Below, piece by piece: positions 33,973 to 42,875 of a stretch of 64,000 nt of DNA (position 1 is its first letter; each line of letters begins with the position of its first letter). The stretch comes from Olegusella massiliensis. Its GTDB lineage: Bacteria > Actinomycetota > Coriobacteriia > Coriobacteriales > Atopobiaceae. The notes beneath the pieces are model-generated. The model was given only the letters and a program-made list of their open reading frames with translations. It ran no database searches and had not been told where the DNA came from. Both the position numbers and the translations under genes were made by a program. Where the stretch lies: NCBI RefSeq assembly GCF_900078545.1, contig NZ_FLLS01000002.1, positions 248,001 through 312,000 on the forward strand, read 5' to 3'.

Positions 33973-36326
33973 GCAAGCACTCTCCTTGCTTCGCGGACGG
34001 TCATGTAAGGTGCATTAGCTTCAATAATTGCCCCTAGCCGCGTTTCAAAAAGGCGTATGAGCGTCTCTTCAAGACGTGCGGTAGCAGCGCTATATGCGCT
34101 ATCCTGTGCGCCCTGAGCGTCTAGAGCTGCATCCATGGCCACGCTCATAGGTGACGGCGTGAGCGCTCCTTGGATGTGTCCTGCCATATCGGAGACATAC
34201 GGCATTACATCGCTTGTAAAGCCAGCTGCAAGACCTGTATGAAGAGATTGCATGACCGCTTTACCATTAGGGATGAGCAGCTTGCGGTCATATTCAATGG
34301 GGCCTTTATGAGATGCAATCCAGCTGCCAATGCCGCCAACAAAATTCTTCACACCCTCAAATGAGGACTTAAGGCCATTCAAGAAGCCATCAATGATAGA
34401 TTTGCCCGCGCTTGTAAGCAGGCTGCCCACATTGCCTAAGGCTCCTAAAATCCTGCTAGGAATACCACGGACGAACGAAATCGCGCTATTAAAGCCGTTC
34501 TGGATACCGCTTAAGAATCGCATCCCCGCGTTCATGGCGTGAGTAGCGAGGCTGCCGACAAAGCCAGACACAACGTTTATGGCACCCATGAGAAAGCCAG
34601 ATATAGTACCAGGAATACGACCAATAAAACTCCCGATGTTTTGCAAGAAGCCCGAGCCAGCGTTTATCGCATTAGCAATAAACTGAGCAGCAAACCCCAA
34701 TACAAATGCAATAGCAGCGCTAAGCGCTGCGTTTATGTTCGCAGGAATCTGGCTTAAGAATGCAAAGAAGCCAGCAATGCCAGCAGGAATCTCAACAGTA
34801 AAGAAGTTGATAATGTTATTGTAAAACTGCTGGACAGCTTCAACAGCACTGTTAAAAGCGTTAGGGATATCGACTGTAAAGAATGTGACCACGCTTGTAA
34901 CAAAATTGGCCACGTCAGTTATAAGCTGCAATATCCAAGCGATGAGCTGGCCACCAACGTCAAGCACAAAACCCATCACAACGGCGTTAATAGCCATACC
35001 AATGCTTATTATCCCGCCAAGGACTGGCATTAAAGCAACGATAGCCGACTGTATTGCCTCAAGAGCTGGGGTTACATAAGGCGCAATTTTATTTATTGCT
35101 CCTTCAATATGAGGCATGATATAGGCTATTTCCTGTTCAGCAGCGCTAACTATTTGGCCTATTGTGCCTGTAACGGCATCTACTATTGGCTGAAACGCTG
35201 GTACAAGCGTGTTCTGGACGTAATCAACTACTTGATTAAATGCATTCATGATTTGAGACGTGTCAACGTCTGGTAAGGGGATACCAAGCCCTCTAATAGC
35301 ACCTGCGGCAATATTCCAAGCTGTAACAAGTGCTTCTGACAGCGCCGGGGCAAGTATCTCGCCTGCCTTGGCAAACACAGCGGGCAATGCCCGCACCATA
35401 CCCTCACCAATTTGTGCAATACGAGGTATGACATTTTCAGCCACCGCACCTAGCGCGTCCATAAGATTCTGCGTGAGCTGGCTTAAATCTGCATCTTCGT
35501 TGCCAAGGCCAGCAAGCAAGTTTTCCCATGCTGCTTTGGCCATGTTGACAGAGCCTTCGATGGTGCCTGCTGCTTCTTTTGCAGTGGTTCCTGCTATGCC
35601 TTGCGCTTCTTGTACTTGTTGAATAGCTGTCACGCAATCAGCGAAGCTGTCAATTGATAGGTTAGACGCTTCGCCATTGGCAGCGCCCCATGCATTGGCA
35701 TCGTCGATAAGGCGTTGCATCTCTGCTTTTGTACCGCCGTAGCCAAGCTTGAGGTTGTCGAGCATCGTGTAGTTCTGCTTGGAAATGCCCTGGATGGCGT
35801 TCTGCACGTCTTCCGCGTTGCTGCCAAACGTATTGACGTTGTCGCTCATGGCACGCATGGCTATATCTGTCAGCTCGGCCGCTTTTTGCGTATCCCCGCC
35901 AAGCGAATTAATTAACGCAGCAGAGAAGTTTGTAGCCTGCTGCATGTATTGATTTGCAGACATACCAGCAGTTGCATAGGCCTTAGCAGCATTTTCCATG
36001 ACAGTCTTTTGAGCTGCTTCGTTGCGCTCCCAAGTGCCGCGCACCTCATCGGCGGCCTTACCCGTCGCTGCTGCGTACTGCTCTAGCGTCTGGCCAGCGT
36101 TGCCATAGAGTTTGGCCACGCCACCTTGTAGCTGCTCAAAATCAGAGTATGACTTAAGGGCCAAACTACCAATTGCGCCCACGCCAGCAACAATGCCCGT
36201 CATAGCACCAGCTGCAAGCTTGGCCGCATTGCCAACCATGCCCATCACTTTGTCGCCAATGCCAACAACCTTATCGGACGCTTCATCTTTTGCGCCTATT
36301 TTTATCAGGAGATCTAGTAAGGTCAT
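33969..36326 (-). CDS. Tail tape measure protein
   Basis: A 785-residue protein, Ala/Gly-rich with long helical and hydrophobic stretches (central region of repeated amphipathic IQ/VV/FF segments) and a globular end. It follows the tail chaperone frameshift gene and precedes Dit, the canonical tape-measure position. Its length sets tail length, predicting a tail of roughly 110-120 nm by the usual 1.5 angstrom per residue rule. Confidence 0.93.
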   Translation of the reverse strand: MTLLDLLIKIGAKDEASDKVVGIGDKVMGMVGNAAKLAAGAMTGIVAGVGAIGSLALKSYSDFEQLQGGVAKLYGNAGQTLEQYAAATGKAADEVRGTWERNEAAQKTVMENAAKAYATAGMSANQYMQQATNFSAALINSLGGDTQKAAELTDIAMRAMSDNVNTFGSNAEDVQNAIQGISKQNYTMLDNLKLGYGGTKAEMQRLIDDANAWGAANGEASNLSIDSFADCVTAIQQVQEAQGIAGTTAKEAAGTIEGSVNMAKAAWENLLAGLGNEDADLSQLTQNLMDALGAVAENVIPRIAQIGEGMVRALPAVFAKAGEILAPALSEALVTAWNIAAGAIRGLGIPLPDVDTSQIMNAFNQVVDYVQNTLVPAFQPIVDAVTGTIGQIVSAAEQEIAYIMPHIEGAINKIAPYVTPALEAIQSAIVALMPVLGGIISIGMAINAVVMGFVLDVGGQLIAWILQLITDVANFVTSVVTFFTVDIPNAFNSAVEAVQQFYNNIINFFTVEIPAGIAGFFAFLSQIPANINAALSAAIAFVLGFAAQFIANAINAGSGFLQNIGSFIGRIPGTISGFLMGAINVVSGFVGSLATHAMNAGMRFLSGIQNGFNSAISFVRGIPSRILGALGNVGSLLTSAGKSIIDGFLNGLKSSFEGVKNFVGGIGSWIASHKGPIEYDRKLLIPNGKAVMQSLHTGLAAGFTSDVMPYVSDMAGHIQGALTPSPMSVAMDAALDAQGAQDSAYSAATARLEETLIRLFETRLGAIIEANAPYMTVREARRVLA

Positions 36327-36616
36327 CTCTCAACCTCCAATCCCTTTTCTTTCAAGTGAGAAAGCACGCTCTCATAGGTAGCGTCGTCCGTCTGAGCCGT
36401 CGTGCCCTGGCACTCTTCCCAAAACTCTTCCCAAGGCTTTGACATTGCCTTGCCGTTGCCTATGGCTCTTATCGTCTCCGCGACATAGACATTAAGCGCA
36501 TAGGCACGAGTATCTCTTCGGCTGCGTGATTTGCAGTAAGCCAAAAACGGGGCCACGCGATGCGGCCCCGAATACTCCCCTATGCTAAGTCCGAGGGTTC
36601 CGTCGCGGGCGAAGCT
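36323..36616 (-). CDS. Tail assembly chaperone, -1 frame extension (GT product)
   Basis: This frame continues without a stop from the slip site at 36616-36622 to 36323 and has no convincing start of its own (only an internal GTG at 36556). Read after a -1 shift from the G frame it adds 97 residues (SFARDGTLGLSIGEYSG onwards), giving a 201-residue fusion equivalent to lambda gpGT. It overlaps the tape measure start by four bases, as usual. Confidence 0.82.
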   Translation of the reverse strand, partial: SFARDGTLGLSIGEYSGPHRVAPFLAYCKSRSRRDTRAYALNVYVAETIRAIGNGKAMSKPWEEFWEECQGTTAQTDDATYESVLSHLKEKGLEVER

Positions 36617-36927
36617 AAAAAACTTGCAAGCTGGTCATCTGAAAGCAACTCGACCGCATCCACAATGACACGCGCGGCGCTGCGAGCTGCAAGATATTCG
36701 TCAACCGTCTGCCCTTCGGTGGCAGCCAAAATAGCATTGAGGTCGTTTTTGTGCGACTGCGCAATAAGCCCTACAACCTTAGCAACAACAGCAGGGCTGG
36801 TCTCCCCCGCCTGCATGCCCTGAAAAGCTTTGAGCAGCGCTTCATCACCAGCAATGTTAGATAGCGGCCCTGCTACATCTGCCAAAACGTCAAAAGCGCG
36901 TTCTGCGGGAATGTCTGATAGCTTCAT
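36580..36927 (-). CDS. Tail assembly chaperone G
   Basis: A 115-residue helical protein from the ATG at 36927 (AAGGAG upstream). It sits between the tail tube and tape measure genes and ends 24 bases upstream of the first internal GTG of the -1 frame. Equivalent to lambda gpG, which coats the tape measure protein during tail assembly. Confidence 0.85.
   Translation of the reverse strand: MKLSDIPAERAFDVLADVAGPLSNIAGDEALLKAFQGMQAGETSPAVVAKVVGLIAQSHKNDLNAILAATEGQTVDEYLAARSAARVIVDAVELLSDDQLASFLASPATEPSDLA
36616..36622 (-). promoter_or_regulatory. -1 ribosomal frameshift site U UUU UUA
   Basis: On the minus strand T TTT TTA is in the X XXY YYZ register of the G frame (codons TTT TTA). Slipping one base back opens the continuous downstream frame. 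Confidence 0.85.
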
Positions 36928-36937
36928 CCATATCTCC

Positions 36938-37507
36938 TTATGCGCCTGCGACCTGAGAGGCAAGATAAATCTCAAACGGAACAGTATCTTGAGCCGTCAT
37001 TGATGTGTGAGCGGTGTACTCAAACGAGAACTCACCTTTGCCTTTGTCTTTGGATTTGATGGAAAGGCCACCAGTAGAAAGCGCATTGAGCAGGTGAATT
37101 GCGATAAAGCCTGATGCGCCGTAATCGCCAACCCACCAGATGTCTTTGAAATCCTCCGTCTTTAGATCCTTGCGAGGAACAATCTTGGTGCTGTCTGCCG
37201 AATCAACATCGGCGGCACCAGCAATGGATTTCAAGGATGTAGTAGTAGCTGTAAGAGCGGTACCTTTCATGGTGACTTCCCATGAATCAATGCGCTTTAG
37301 CTCCATCATGTTGGCGGGGCAATTGTCAATGTCATCGCCATAATCGGTAAAGCTTGGCGTTGCTGAAAACTCAGAGCCACCAGAGGTAGCAAACATGATG
37401 TCTGCTTCGTCTACTTTTCCTGTCTTGGTATCAAACTTGTTCAGCACAAGGCCAGCGTTAATAGCAAGCTGCTTGAACGTATCAGCAGGAATACGTGTGT
37501 ACTTCAT
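36938..37507 (-). CDS. Major tail tube protein
   Basis: A 189-residue protein with a beta-rich sequence including MMELKRIDSWEVTMKGTALT and GASGFIAIHLLNALSTGGLS, typical of siphovirus major tail proteins, in the correct position before the chaperone genes. Most abundant tail subunit. Confidence 0.85.
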   Translation of the reverse strand: MKYTRIPADTFKQLAINAGLVLNKFDTKTGKVDEADIMFATSGGSEFSATPSFTDYGDDIDNCPANMMELKRIDSWEVTMKGTALTATTTSLKSIAGAADVDSADSTKIVPRKDLKTEDFKDIWWVGDYGASGFIAIHLLNALSTGGLSIKSKDKGKGEFSFEYTAHTSMTAQDTVPFEIYLASQVAGA

Positions 37508-37516
37508 TGTTATCTC

Positions 37517-37879
37517 CTAATCTGTTAAATATTCAATGTCAACATTGATATAGCGACGCTCTGCTTTGTCATCTGCAACGGGCTGCGAAAATGGAGTGCC
37601 GCGCCGTAATAGCACCGCTCCACCATCACAGATGACCATCTGCCCACCGTACCCAAGAGCCCTATAAAGGCGCGTGCAAAGTGCGTCGACCTCTGCCGCG
37701 TGTCCCTTGATGTGCCATACATCAACCTCAATAGAGTTGACATCACCAAACGAGCTCGTAGGGATACGGTGAGTCGCGTAAGGTACCTTTGCCGTGGTGG
37801 GAGCGTCTCCTTCGACATAGCACGGAAGTCGTAGCGCGTCTTTGAGCCATGCATGAATCGCTTGCGTTTGACTAGGCAT
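37517..37879 (-). CDS. Tail terminator-like protein
   Basis: A 120-residue protein (QAIHAWLKDALRLPCYVEGD) placed between the connector proteins and the tail tube, where the tail terminator/completion protein is encoded. Size and position support the call; no diagnostic motif. Confidence 0.6.
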   Translation of the reverse strand: MPSQTQAIHAWLKDALRLPCYVEGDAPTTAKVPYATHRIPTSSFGDVNSIEVDVWHIKGHAAEVDALCTRLYRALGYGGQMVICDGGAVLLRRGTPFSQPVADDKAERRYINVDIEYLTD

Positions 37880-38222
37880 CTATGACCTCCTCGCACTCAT
37901 AGCGGGCAAACTGAAAGCTGGCACAGGCTGGCGTGTGGCGGTCTTTTGCTTCGCTCACCACGAGCAGTAGCCGCCCATCTGAGGTTTTTACGCGCTCATG
38001 AAAGGCAAGCTTTACTGCGGGGTCACAGGTGAGCGTACATTTAGCCTGAGAATCAGGGCGCGTAGCTATTTCTAGCTTGTTTGTGGCGCCAGTAGCGCTT
38101 ACTGCGGCCATAAACTCACCAGATGGCTTCCAAGACGAAATACAGCCTCCTGAGCCGTCATCTTCTTCAATGAGGGTAAGACGGGTGCACTTTTGTGCCA
38201 TCTTTGCTAAAAGCCCCGTCAT
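37872..38222 (-). CDS. Head-tail stopper/connector-like protein
   Basis: A 116-residue protein starting at the ATG at 38222 (GGAGGAAGC upstream). Beta-rich N-terminal half and length fit the stopper class of head-tail joining proteins; overlaps both neighbours by a few bases. Confidence 0.55.
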   Translation of the reverse strand: MTGLLAKMAQKCTRLTLIEEDDGSGGCISSWKPSGEFMAAVSATGATNKLEIATRPDSQAKCTLTCDPAVKLAFHERVKTSDGRLLLVVSEAKDRHTPACASFQFARYECEEVIDA

Positions 38223-38662
38223 AGCTTCCTCCACCTGTTCAGTTGGCTACGAAAGGCGGTTTGCCACGTCACTGCGCCGCCTGTTATAGGGTCTTTAGCA
38301 AGCGAGTATGAGTAGCCGTCAAAGCTCTCAGATTGCATAGCGCCAGCAGTTTGGCTATTTTTCTCCTGCCACTGTTCAATCTCGGCAAAAAGGTCACGCA
38401 GCTCTTTAGGCACCGCGCAGGGTGTAATTGTGCCTGCAAAGACACCCTCATCAAGCAGGTCATCTACGCCCACCTCATGTAGGCCATCATTTAAGGCAGA
38501 GCCACGCACAAGATAGAACTGGCGTGGCTCAAGCTTTGGCAGGACAGTAGCGCCGCCTGGCACAGATGCAAGCTTGCTACCCTTAATTTGATACAAGCCT
38601 GCATAAGGCGTTGTTTCAAAATAGTTGTTGATGCTTCCTAGCACCTGTGCAGCTACGCTCAT
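38219..38662 (-). CDS. Head-tail adaptor-like protein
   Basis: A 147-residue protein directly after the coat gene. The layout (INNYFETTPYAGLYQIKGSK, later KELRDLFAEIEQWQEKN) and position suggest an adaptor that docks on the portal; family not certain. Confidence 0.55.
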   Translation of the reverse strand: MSVAAQVLGSINNYFETTPYAGLYQIKGSKLASVPGGATVLPKLEPRQFYLVRGSALNDGLHEVGVDDLLDEGVFAGTITPCAVPKELRDLFAEIEQWQEKNSQTAGAMQSESFDGYSYSLAKDPITGGAVTWQTAFRSQLNRWRKL

Positions 38663-38670
38663 AACATCTC

Positions 38671-39546
38671 CTAAGCAGTGGTGCGCTTAATGGCCGCAAT
38701 GAGATTGCCGTCAAGCACCTTGGTGCCGAAGAGCATGTCCAAAGAAATAGTGTCAGTCTTGGTCTTCATGTCGTAGCCATAGACAACACGAATGCCAAAG
38801 CCCTCATAGTTGAAGACGGTTGCGTTAGCGGCTCCCTGAGGAATTGCCAAAGGAGCGGTAACCAGAGCAACAGCATTCTTGTGGAACACCAGGCCGTCGC
38901 ACTCGTTGGCCTTCACGTCGCAGTTCTGGTCACAGTAGCAATCCATACCAAACTTGCGACCAAGCGAAGCTTCACGCAGAGCGGTACCATCGTCGCCCAC
39001 CTTGTCGGCATTGATGAACAACTCGGTGTTAAGCAGGTCTGCCTCAATGTCGGTACCAAAGACAAAGTAGCGGTCAGCAAGAGGTGCTTTAGCCTTTGTG
39101 ATGGCAGCGCGAGCCTCAACAATGTTTGTCTGCGTGACTGCGGCAGATGCGGCGGTAATGGTCTTCTTTGCACCTGCAACCATGTCTTTCACAAGCTGGG
39201 CATCCATTGCATCAACAAACGCCTGCATGGCAGGAGTCAAAATCTCCGCAGAGAAATCCTCAATGTTCATGGTCAGCTCTTTGGACGTAACGTTGATAGA
39301 AACGTCCTTATGGCCATTCATAACAACGGGGACTTTGGTCTCAGTTACATCTTGGACTGCAATGGAGCCTGCAAAGTCTTTAGCGACAAAGGTGGCGGGC
39401 TTGCGGGCGTTGATGGTGTCGCCACGACCAGCCACAAACTCGGGCTCGAAGCTGCGATGTACGAGGTTAGGAAGTACTGCATTGCTGCGCAAAACATCAA
39501 GTGCTTCGCCTGCGATAACCTCGGTGGTAAGAATAGTGTTAGCCAT
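38671..39546 (-). CDS. Major capsid protein (P22 coat-like)
   Basis: A 291-residue coat protein. The N-terminal helix (VIAGEALDVLRSNAVLPNLV, then HRSFEPEF), GRGDTINARKPATF and KELTMNIEDFSAEIL are typical of the P22-coat branch of HK97-fold capsid proteins. It follows the scaffold gene and precedes the connectors. Most abundant virion protein. Confidence 0.92.
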   Translation of the reverse strand: MANTILTTEVIAGEALDVLRSNAVLPNLVHRSFEPEFVAGRGDTINARKPATFVAKDFAGSIAVQDVTETKVPVVMNGHKDVSINVTSKELTMNIEDFSAEILTPAMQAFVDAMDAQLVKDMVAGAKKTITAASAAVTQTNIVEARAAITKAKAPLADRYFVFGTDIEADLLNTELFINADKVGDDGTALREASLGRKFGMDCYCDQNCDVKANECDGLVFHKNAVALVTAPLAIPQGAANATVFNYEGFGIRVVYGYDMKTKTDTISLDMLFGTKVLDGNLIAAIKRTTA

Positions 39547-39554
39547 GATTTCTC

Positions 39555-40127
39555 CTATTTGTTGTTGTGCTTGTATTTCAAATACTCGCCAGCACTCATC
39601 TTTGAAATATCGGGCTCAGAATCATTGCCGTTATTAGGCGGCGTTGCGGGGTCTGCGCCTTGAGTGCCAGTTGCAGGGATGAAAGCAGCCCAATCAGATT
39701 TGATGGCCTCAGCAAGCTTGTCCTCGTCCTTAAACTTGCCGTCTTCCATCTCCATAGAGGAGAGATCTGTCGCTCGCAATACTGCATCAAGCTGTTTTGC
39801 ACCTACGCCTGTAGCTTCAAGCAACTTGCGGTAAGCTGCGGCCTTCTCACGATCGCTTTGCGCCTTCTCAACGTTTGCCTTGAAGTCCTCAAAAGCTTTG
39901 TGCTCATCCTCATACTTTGCTTTGTACTCGTCTGTGCCTGCTGCCTTGAGCTGTTCCTTTAGCTCATCGACTTCCTTTTGCAGCGCCTCGGCATTGCCAG
40001 AGCTTGCGCGAGCGTCATCAACCTGCTTCTTTAGGCTTGAGACGGTCTCGGCGTGAGCGTCGATGATTTCATCTGTCTTGTCATCATCGATACCCATAGC
40101 CTTTAGCATCTTGCGTGTTAGTGCCAT
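39555..40127 (-). CDS. Capsid scaffolding protein (GP20-like)
   Basis: A 190-residue, highly charged coiled-coil protein (VSSLKKQVDDARASSGNAEA, KAFEDFKANVEKAQSDREKA) with a short basic C-terminus (GEYLKYKHNNK) expected to bind coat protein. Upstream of the coat gene, the standard location. Confidence 0.88.
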   Translation of the reverse strand: MALTRKMLKAMGIDDDKTDEIIDAHAETVSSLKKQVDDARASSGNAEALQKEVDELKEQLKAAGTDEYKAKYEDEHKAFEDFKANVEKAQSDREKAAAYRKLLEATGVGAKQLDAVLRATDLSSMEMEDGKFKDEDKLAEAIKSDWAAFIPATGTQGADPATPPNNGNDSEPDISKMSAGEYLKYKHNNK

Positions 40128-40229
40128 GCTCTCTCCTTGCTGTTCCAGTTCCTCGGAACATCCAGGGGGCGTTTCTTTGCCCCTGTCTTATGTGCAAGGT
40201 GAGTATCTATTAGCTGTCACAAGGTGTTT

Positions 40230-40649
40230 CTATTCACCAAGGGCATCGCGCATGATTTGAGCGTATTCAGATGCATGGTCAGCTGCTGCGTCACGCAAGA
40301 AGTGAGCTTTACCACCGTTTGGGTGTGAAAGTTTTTCGTTAAACTCAACGTATGGTGCGTACTCAACGTTCGTGCCAATGTAGGCGTCTTTGTCATCTGT
40401 GGTATGCGTAATTGAGTTTCTAAGCCTGCCTGTATCCACTGGCACATCAGCCTTAGCATATCCTTCGGCAACAAGCCCTATAGTTTCTAGACCTTTGGCA
40501 ATAGCTGATTTAATCGCATTAGCTATCTGCTCGCGATTGTCCTCACGTATCTCTATCAATCCGTCTACATCAGCACTAGTAAGGCCTCTGGTGTTGTTGG
40601 CAATCATGCCTAAATCAACGCCATGCTGATTGATTTCTCCTCTAGCCAT
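40230..40649 (-). CDS. HK97 gp10-like protein
   Basis: A 139-residue protein from the ATG at 40649. VPVDTGRLRNSI, AYIGTNVEYAPYVEF and the C-terminal AHFLRDAAADHASEY are the HK97 gp10/tail-component signature. In most phages this gene lies after the coat, between connectors and tail terminator; here it lies between MuF and the scaffold. Its ribosome binding site is part of a hairpin (see 40650-40682). Confidence 0.85.
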   Translation of the reverse strand: MARGEINQHGVDLGMIANNTRGLTSADVDGLIEIREDNREQIANAIKSAIAKGLETIGLVAEGYAKADVPVDTGRLRNSITHTTDDKDAYIGTNVEYAPYVEFNEKLSHPNGGKAHFLRDAAADHASEYAQIMRDALGE

Positions 40650-40682
40650 GAAAAACACCCCCACGCATAAGGATGGAGGTGT
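40650..40682 (-). terminator. Hairpin overlapping ribosome binding site of gp10-like gene
   Basis: On the minus strand ACACCTCC pairs with GGGGGTGT, followed by TTTTTC and then the ATG of the gp10-like gene. It can act as a partial terminator or mask the Shine-Dalgarno. Confidence 0.6.
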
Positions 40683-40731
40683 TGTCACAAAATTAAGGCA
40701 AGCGAGCAATGATGGTGAAGCCGTTCATGGG

Positions 40732-40962
40732 CTAGTCATAGAAAACATTAGATGAGTAATCAGGACACACCTCACGTAGTTTATCACTGAGGTAATCATG
40801 CTTAGTGGATATACTTTTTTTCATTAACTCAAGAGCCGTCTTTGGAGAAATACCACAGCCCTCCGAACACCACTCGCAATCAGGGAACATTCCACGAAAC
40901 GCACCTTCAATTTTCAAGTCTTCTCTATCTTCTGGAATCCTTATTAAACGCTCGCGCTCCAT
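40732..40962 (-). CDS. Candidate immunity protein for MuF-zincin effector
   Basis: A 76-residue protein of mixed charge with a CEWCSEGCG cluster of three Cys, then a helix (SPKTALELMKKSIS). Its ATG lies two bases after the MuF stop, with AAGGGGGTG spanning the junction, so translation is coupled. Tight coupling of a small non-conserved gene behind a MuF protein with an effector domain is the usual immunity-gene arrangement; activity is inferred. Confidence 0.62.
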   Translation of the reverse strand: MERERLIRIPEDREDLKIEGAFRGMFPDCEWCSEGCGISPKTALELMKKSISTKHDYLSDKLREVCPDYSSNVFYD

Positions 40963-40964
40963 GA

Positions 40965-42872
40965 TTACACCCCCTTAATGATTTGCTTAAATACATCATA
41001 CGATTTAGGTAGATATCTTTTCAAGGTTTCAAGTGCCTCAGGATTTGCCATTGTGGTTTCGTAGAAGTGTGCGAACGTTTCTGTTGAAAGATTAGATTCA
41101 CCAGAACGTTCCCAGTAATCTTTCTTGTGTATAGGTAGACCATATTCCACACGCTGTCCTCTTGTGTCCACTATGGTAAATGAACCACAACAAGATCCAT
41201 TTGTTGCACCATTGATAATGTCTGATATGCCGCCCATAGCAGCAGGATTACTAATATACGTCTCAGCAATATCATAAGTCAGATGTATCTTTGCTTGTTG
41301 TACGTTCGCATAGCCATTCTCTCGTTTTATTCTATTGAGAGTGTTTCTAACTTCTTTCTTAACCGTTGTGCCTAGCTCCATGGTCTGCGATTGAAGAGCC
41401 GTACCGCCTGTCATATTAAAATCAACAAGGTGCCCAAATTCATGGAAGAATGTCTGATACGGTGCCTTGTCTTTCCTTATGCTAAATCCAGCAGCAGTAC
41501 ACTCCATATTGATATGTAATTTACCTGTTGCAGACTCAAAATATGCCAATTGACTGTCGGCTTCTTTAGCAATATCCAATTTGCTGGCATACTTCTTAAA
41601 TAACCTTACAGCATCTTTGTTATCACATTTTTCAACAAGCCTATATACTGCCTTTGTATCTTTTCTTGATAAGCCACCGCTTACCAGTGGCTTGTACTCA
41701 TTAGGAATGCCTACGGAGCGTAAGCTTGTTATTACCCTGCTAAATATGCTCGTTTGCTCACTCTTCGGCAACGTCTTGAATGCTCTTAAGTCCTTGAAGC
41801 CTTGGTTGCGTATCTCTTCACGCATGGCCTTCATGAGCTTTGATTTGCTCGTGCCAGACTTCTCTATACTCTTCTGCACGCTGGGAAGCTCTAAGAACTT
41901 CTCTAGGCTCCTGCCGCTTGCTGCTTCGGGTTGTCGCTCCTTAACGCCTGCTTTCCACTCCTCATAGGAAAGAGAGCCTACGCGCTTCTGCTCGCGGCCT
42001 GCCATAACGTTATGACCAGGAATATAGGCAACGAGCGTACAACGGCAGTTATACGTCTCGCCAGCAGGCGCATCAGGGTCACCGGGAAACCTACAGCCAT
42101 TGTCAAACTTCTCATCAGGTTTGATGTGCGTGCCGTCTAGCTTCCTGTGAGAATCGCGCGTGCGACCATCAAGAGCTGCCATCCACTGCTTCTCGCACTC
42201 GATACCCATATCATTAGCGGATACGTATGAGTCAACACGAGCTCTGTTTTCTGCTCCTGTAATGGCTGTGCGGGCTATGCGGATGGAAGAGCGTGTGTTC
42301 ATATCAGCAACGCCGCGCAAGCGTGCAGCCATATCTGGTATTGACTCGCCTGCCAGAAATGACTGCATAAGAGCGCTTCTTACATGAGACGCATTCCAAC
42401 TCATATCTTTAGGGATATTGACGCGAGGAGCAGGGAGCAGCTGCTTGTCCTCGTCTAGGAGGTTAGCTACTGTTCCCTCGTCATACAGTGCAAATGTAGG
42501 GATTACCTTGCCTTGTTGTGCCTGATAGCTGCCATAGTTGTAATTTTCGGCATAGACACCAGGCAAAGCGCCGCGTATGTGCTCTGTGGCTCTTTGGTCT
42601 GCTTCTACAAGGTCACGCGCTAGCAGGTCTACAAGCCCTTGCGCCCGCCCAAGGTCGGCGCACCTTGCACTTTTCCAAGCCTTAAATTCTTTTTCAGTGC
42701 GCTTGCCAGACCTAACGTCTTGCTGCCACAGCTTTAGCTCGCGCTCATAAGCTACAAGCTTGCTCTCTAGGCGCTTGGCCATGTCCTTATGAGCGGCCTT
42801 AAACTCCTTGGCCATGAGACGCGCGAGGCGGCTTATCTCCTTATCTGCCGCATCATGTACGACATCAGACAT
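40965..42872 (-). CDS. MuF minor capsid protein with C-terminal HEFGH zincin domain
   Basis: A 635-residue protein. Residues 1-190 are helical; 195-280 form the SPP1 gp7/MuF head-morphogenesis domain (IRIARTAITGAENRARVD; Cys260, Cys276 and Cys278 in CRFP...YNCRC). After a linker comes a C-terminal domain of about 300 residues with the zinc-protease motif HEFGH (477-481), a downstream Glu598 in STETFAHFY as plausible third ligand, and charged helices. Ordinary MuF proteins end near residue 300, so the rest is an effector-type extension carried on the capsid and probably delivered with phage DNA. Metalloprotease toxin activity is inferred. Confidence 0.85.
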   Translation of the reverse strand: MSDVVHDAADKEISRLARLMAKEFKAAHKDMAKRLESKLVAYERELKLWQQDVRSGKRTEKEFKAWKSARCADLGRAQGLVDLLARDLVEADQRATEHIRGALPGVYAENYNYGSYQAQQGKVIPTFALYDEGTVANLLDEDKQLLPAPRVNIPKDMSWNASHVRSALMQSFLAGESIPDMAARLRGVADMNTRSSIRIARTAITGAENRARVDSYVSANDMGIECEKQWMAALDGRTRDSHRKLDGTHIKPDEKFDNGCRFPGDPDAPAGETYNCRCTLVAYIPGHNVMAGREQKRVGSLSYEEWKAGVKERQPEAASGRSLEKFLELPSVQKSIEKSGTSKSKLMKAMREEIRNQGFKDLRAFKTLPKSEQTSIFSRVITSLRSVGIPNEYKPLVSGGLSRKDTKAVYRLVEKCDNKDAVRLFKKYASKLDIAKEADSQLAYFESATGKLHINMECTAAGFSIRKDKAPYQTFFHEFGHLVDFNMTGGTALQSQTMELGTTVKKEVRNTLNRIKRENGYANVQQAKIHLTYDIAETYISNPAAMGGISDIINGATNGSCCGSFTIVDTRGQRVEYGLPIHKKDYWERSGESNLSTETFAHFYETTMANPEALETLKRYLPKSYDVFKQIIKGV

Positions 42873-42875
42873 GCG

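Noticed and set aside
38881-39663. A 260-codon plus-strand frame opposite the coat gene
   Set aside because: It mirrors the codon pattern of the coat protein gene and has no homology features.
40230-40649. gp10-like gene as a second immunity protein
   Set aside because: It carries the clear structural signature of HK97 gp10 proteins (VDTGRLRNSI and AYIGTNVEYAPYVEF).
40684-40719. An 11-codon ORF (MNGFTIIARLP) after the candidate immunity gene
   Set aside because: Too short to judge; it may be a decayed start of another phage gene but nothing else supports it.
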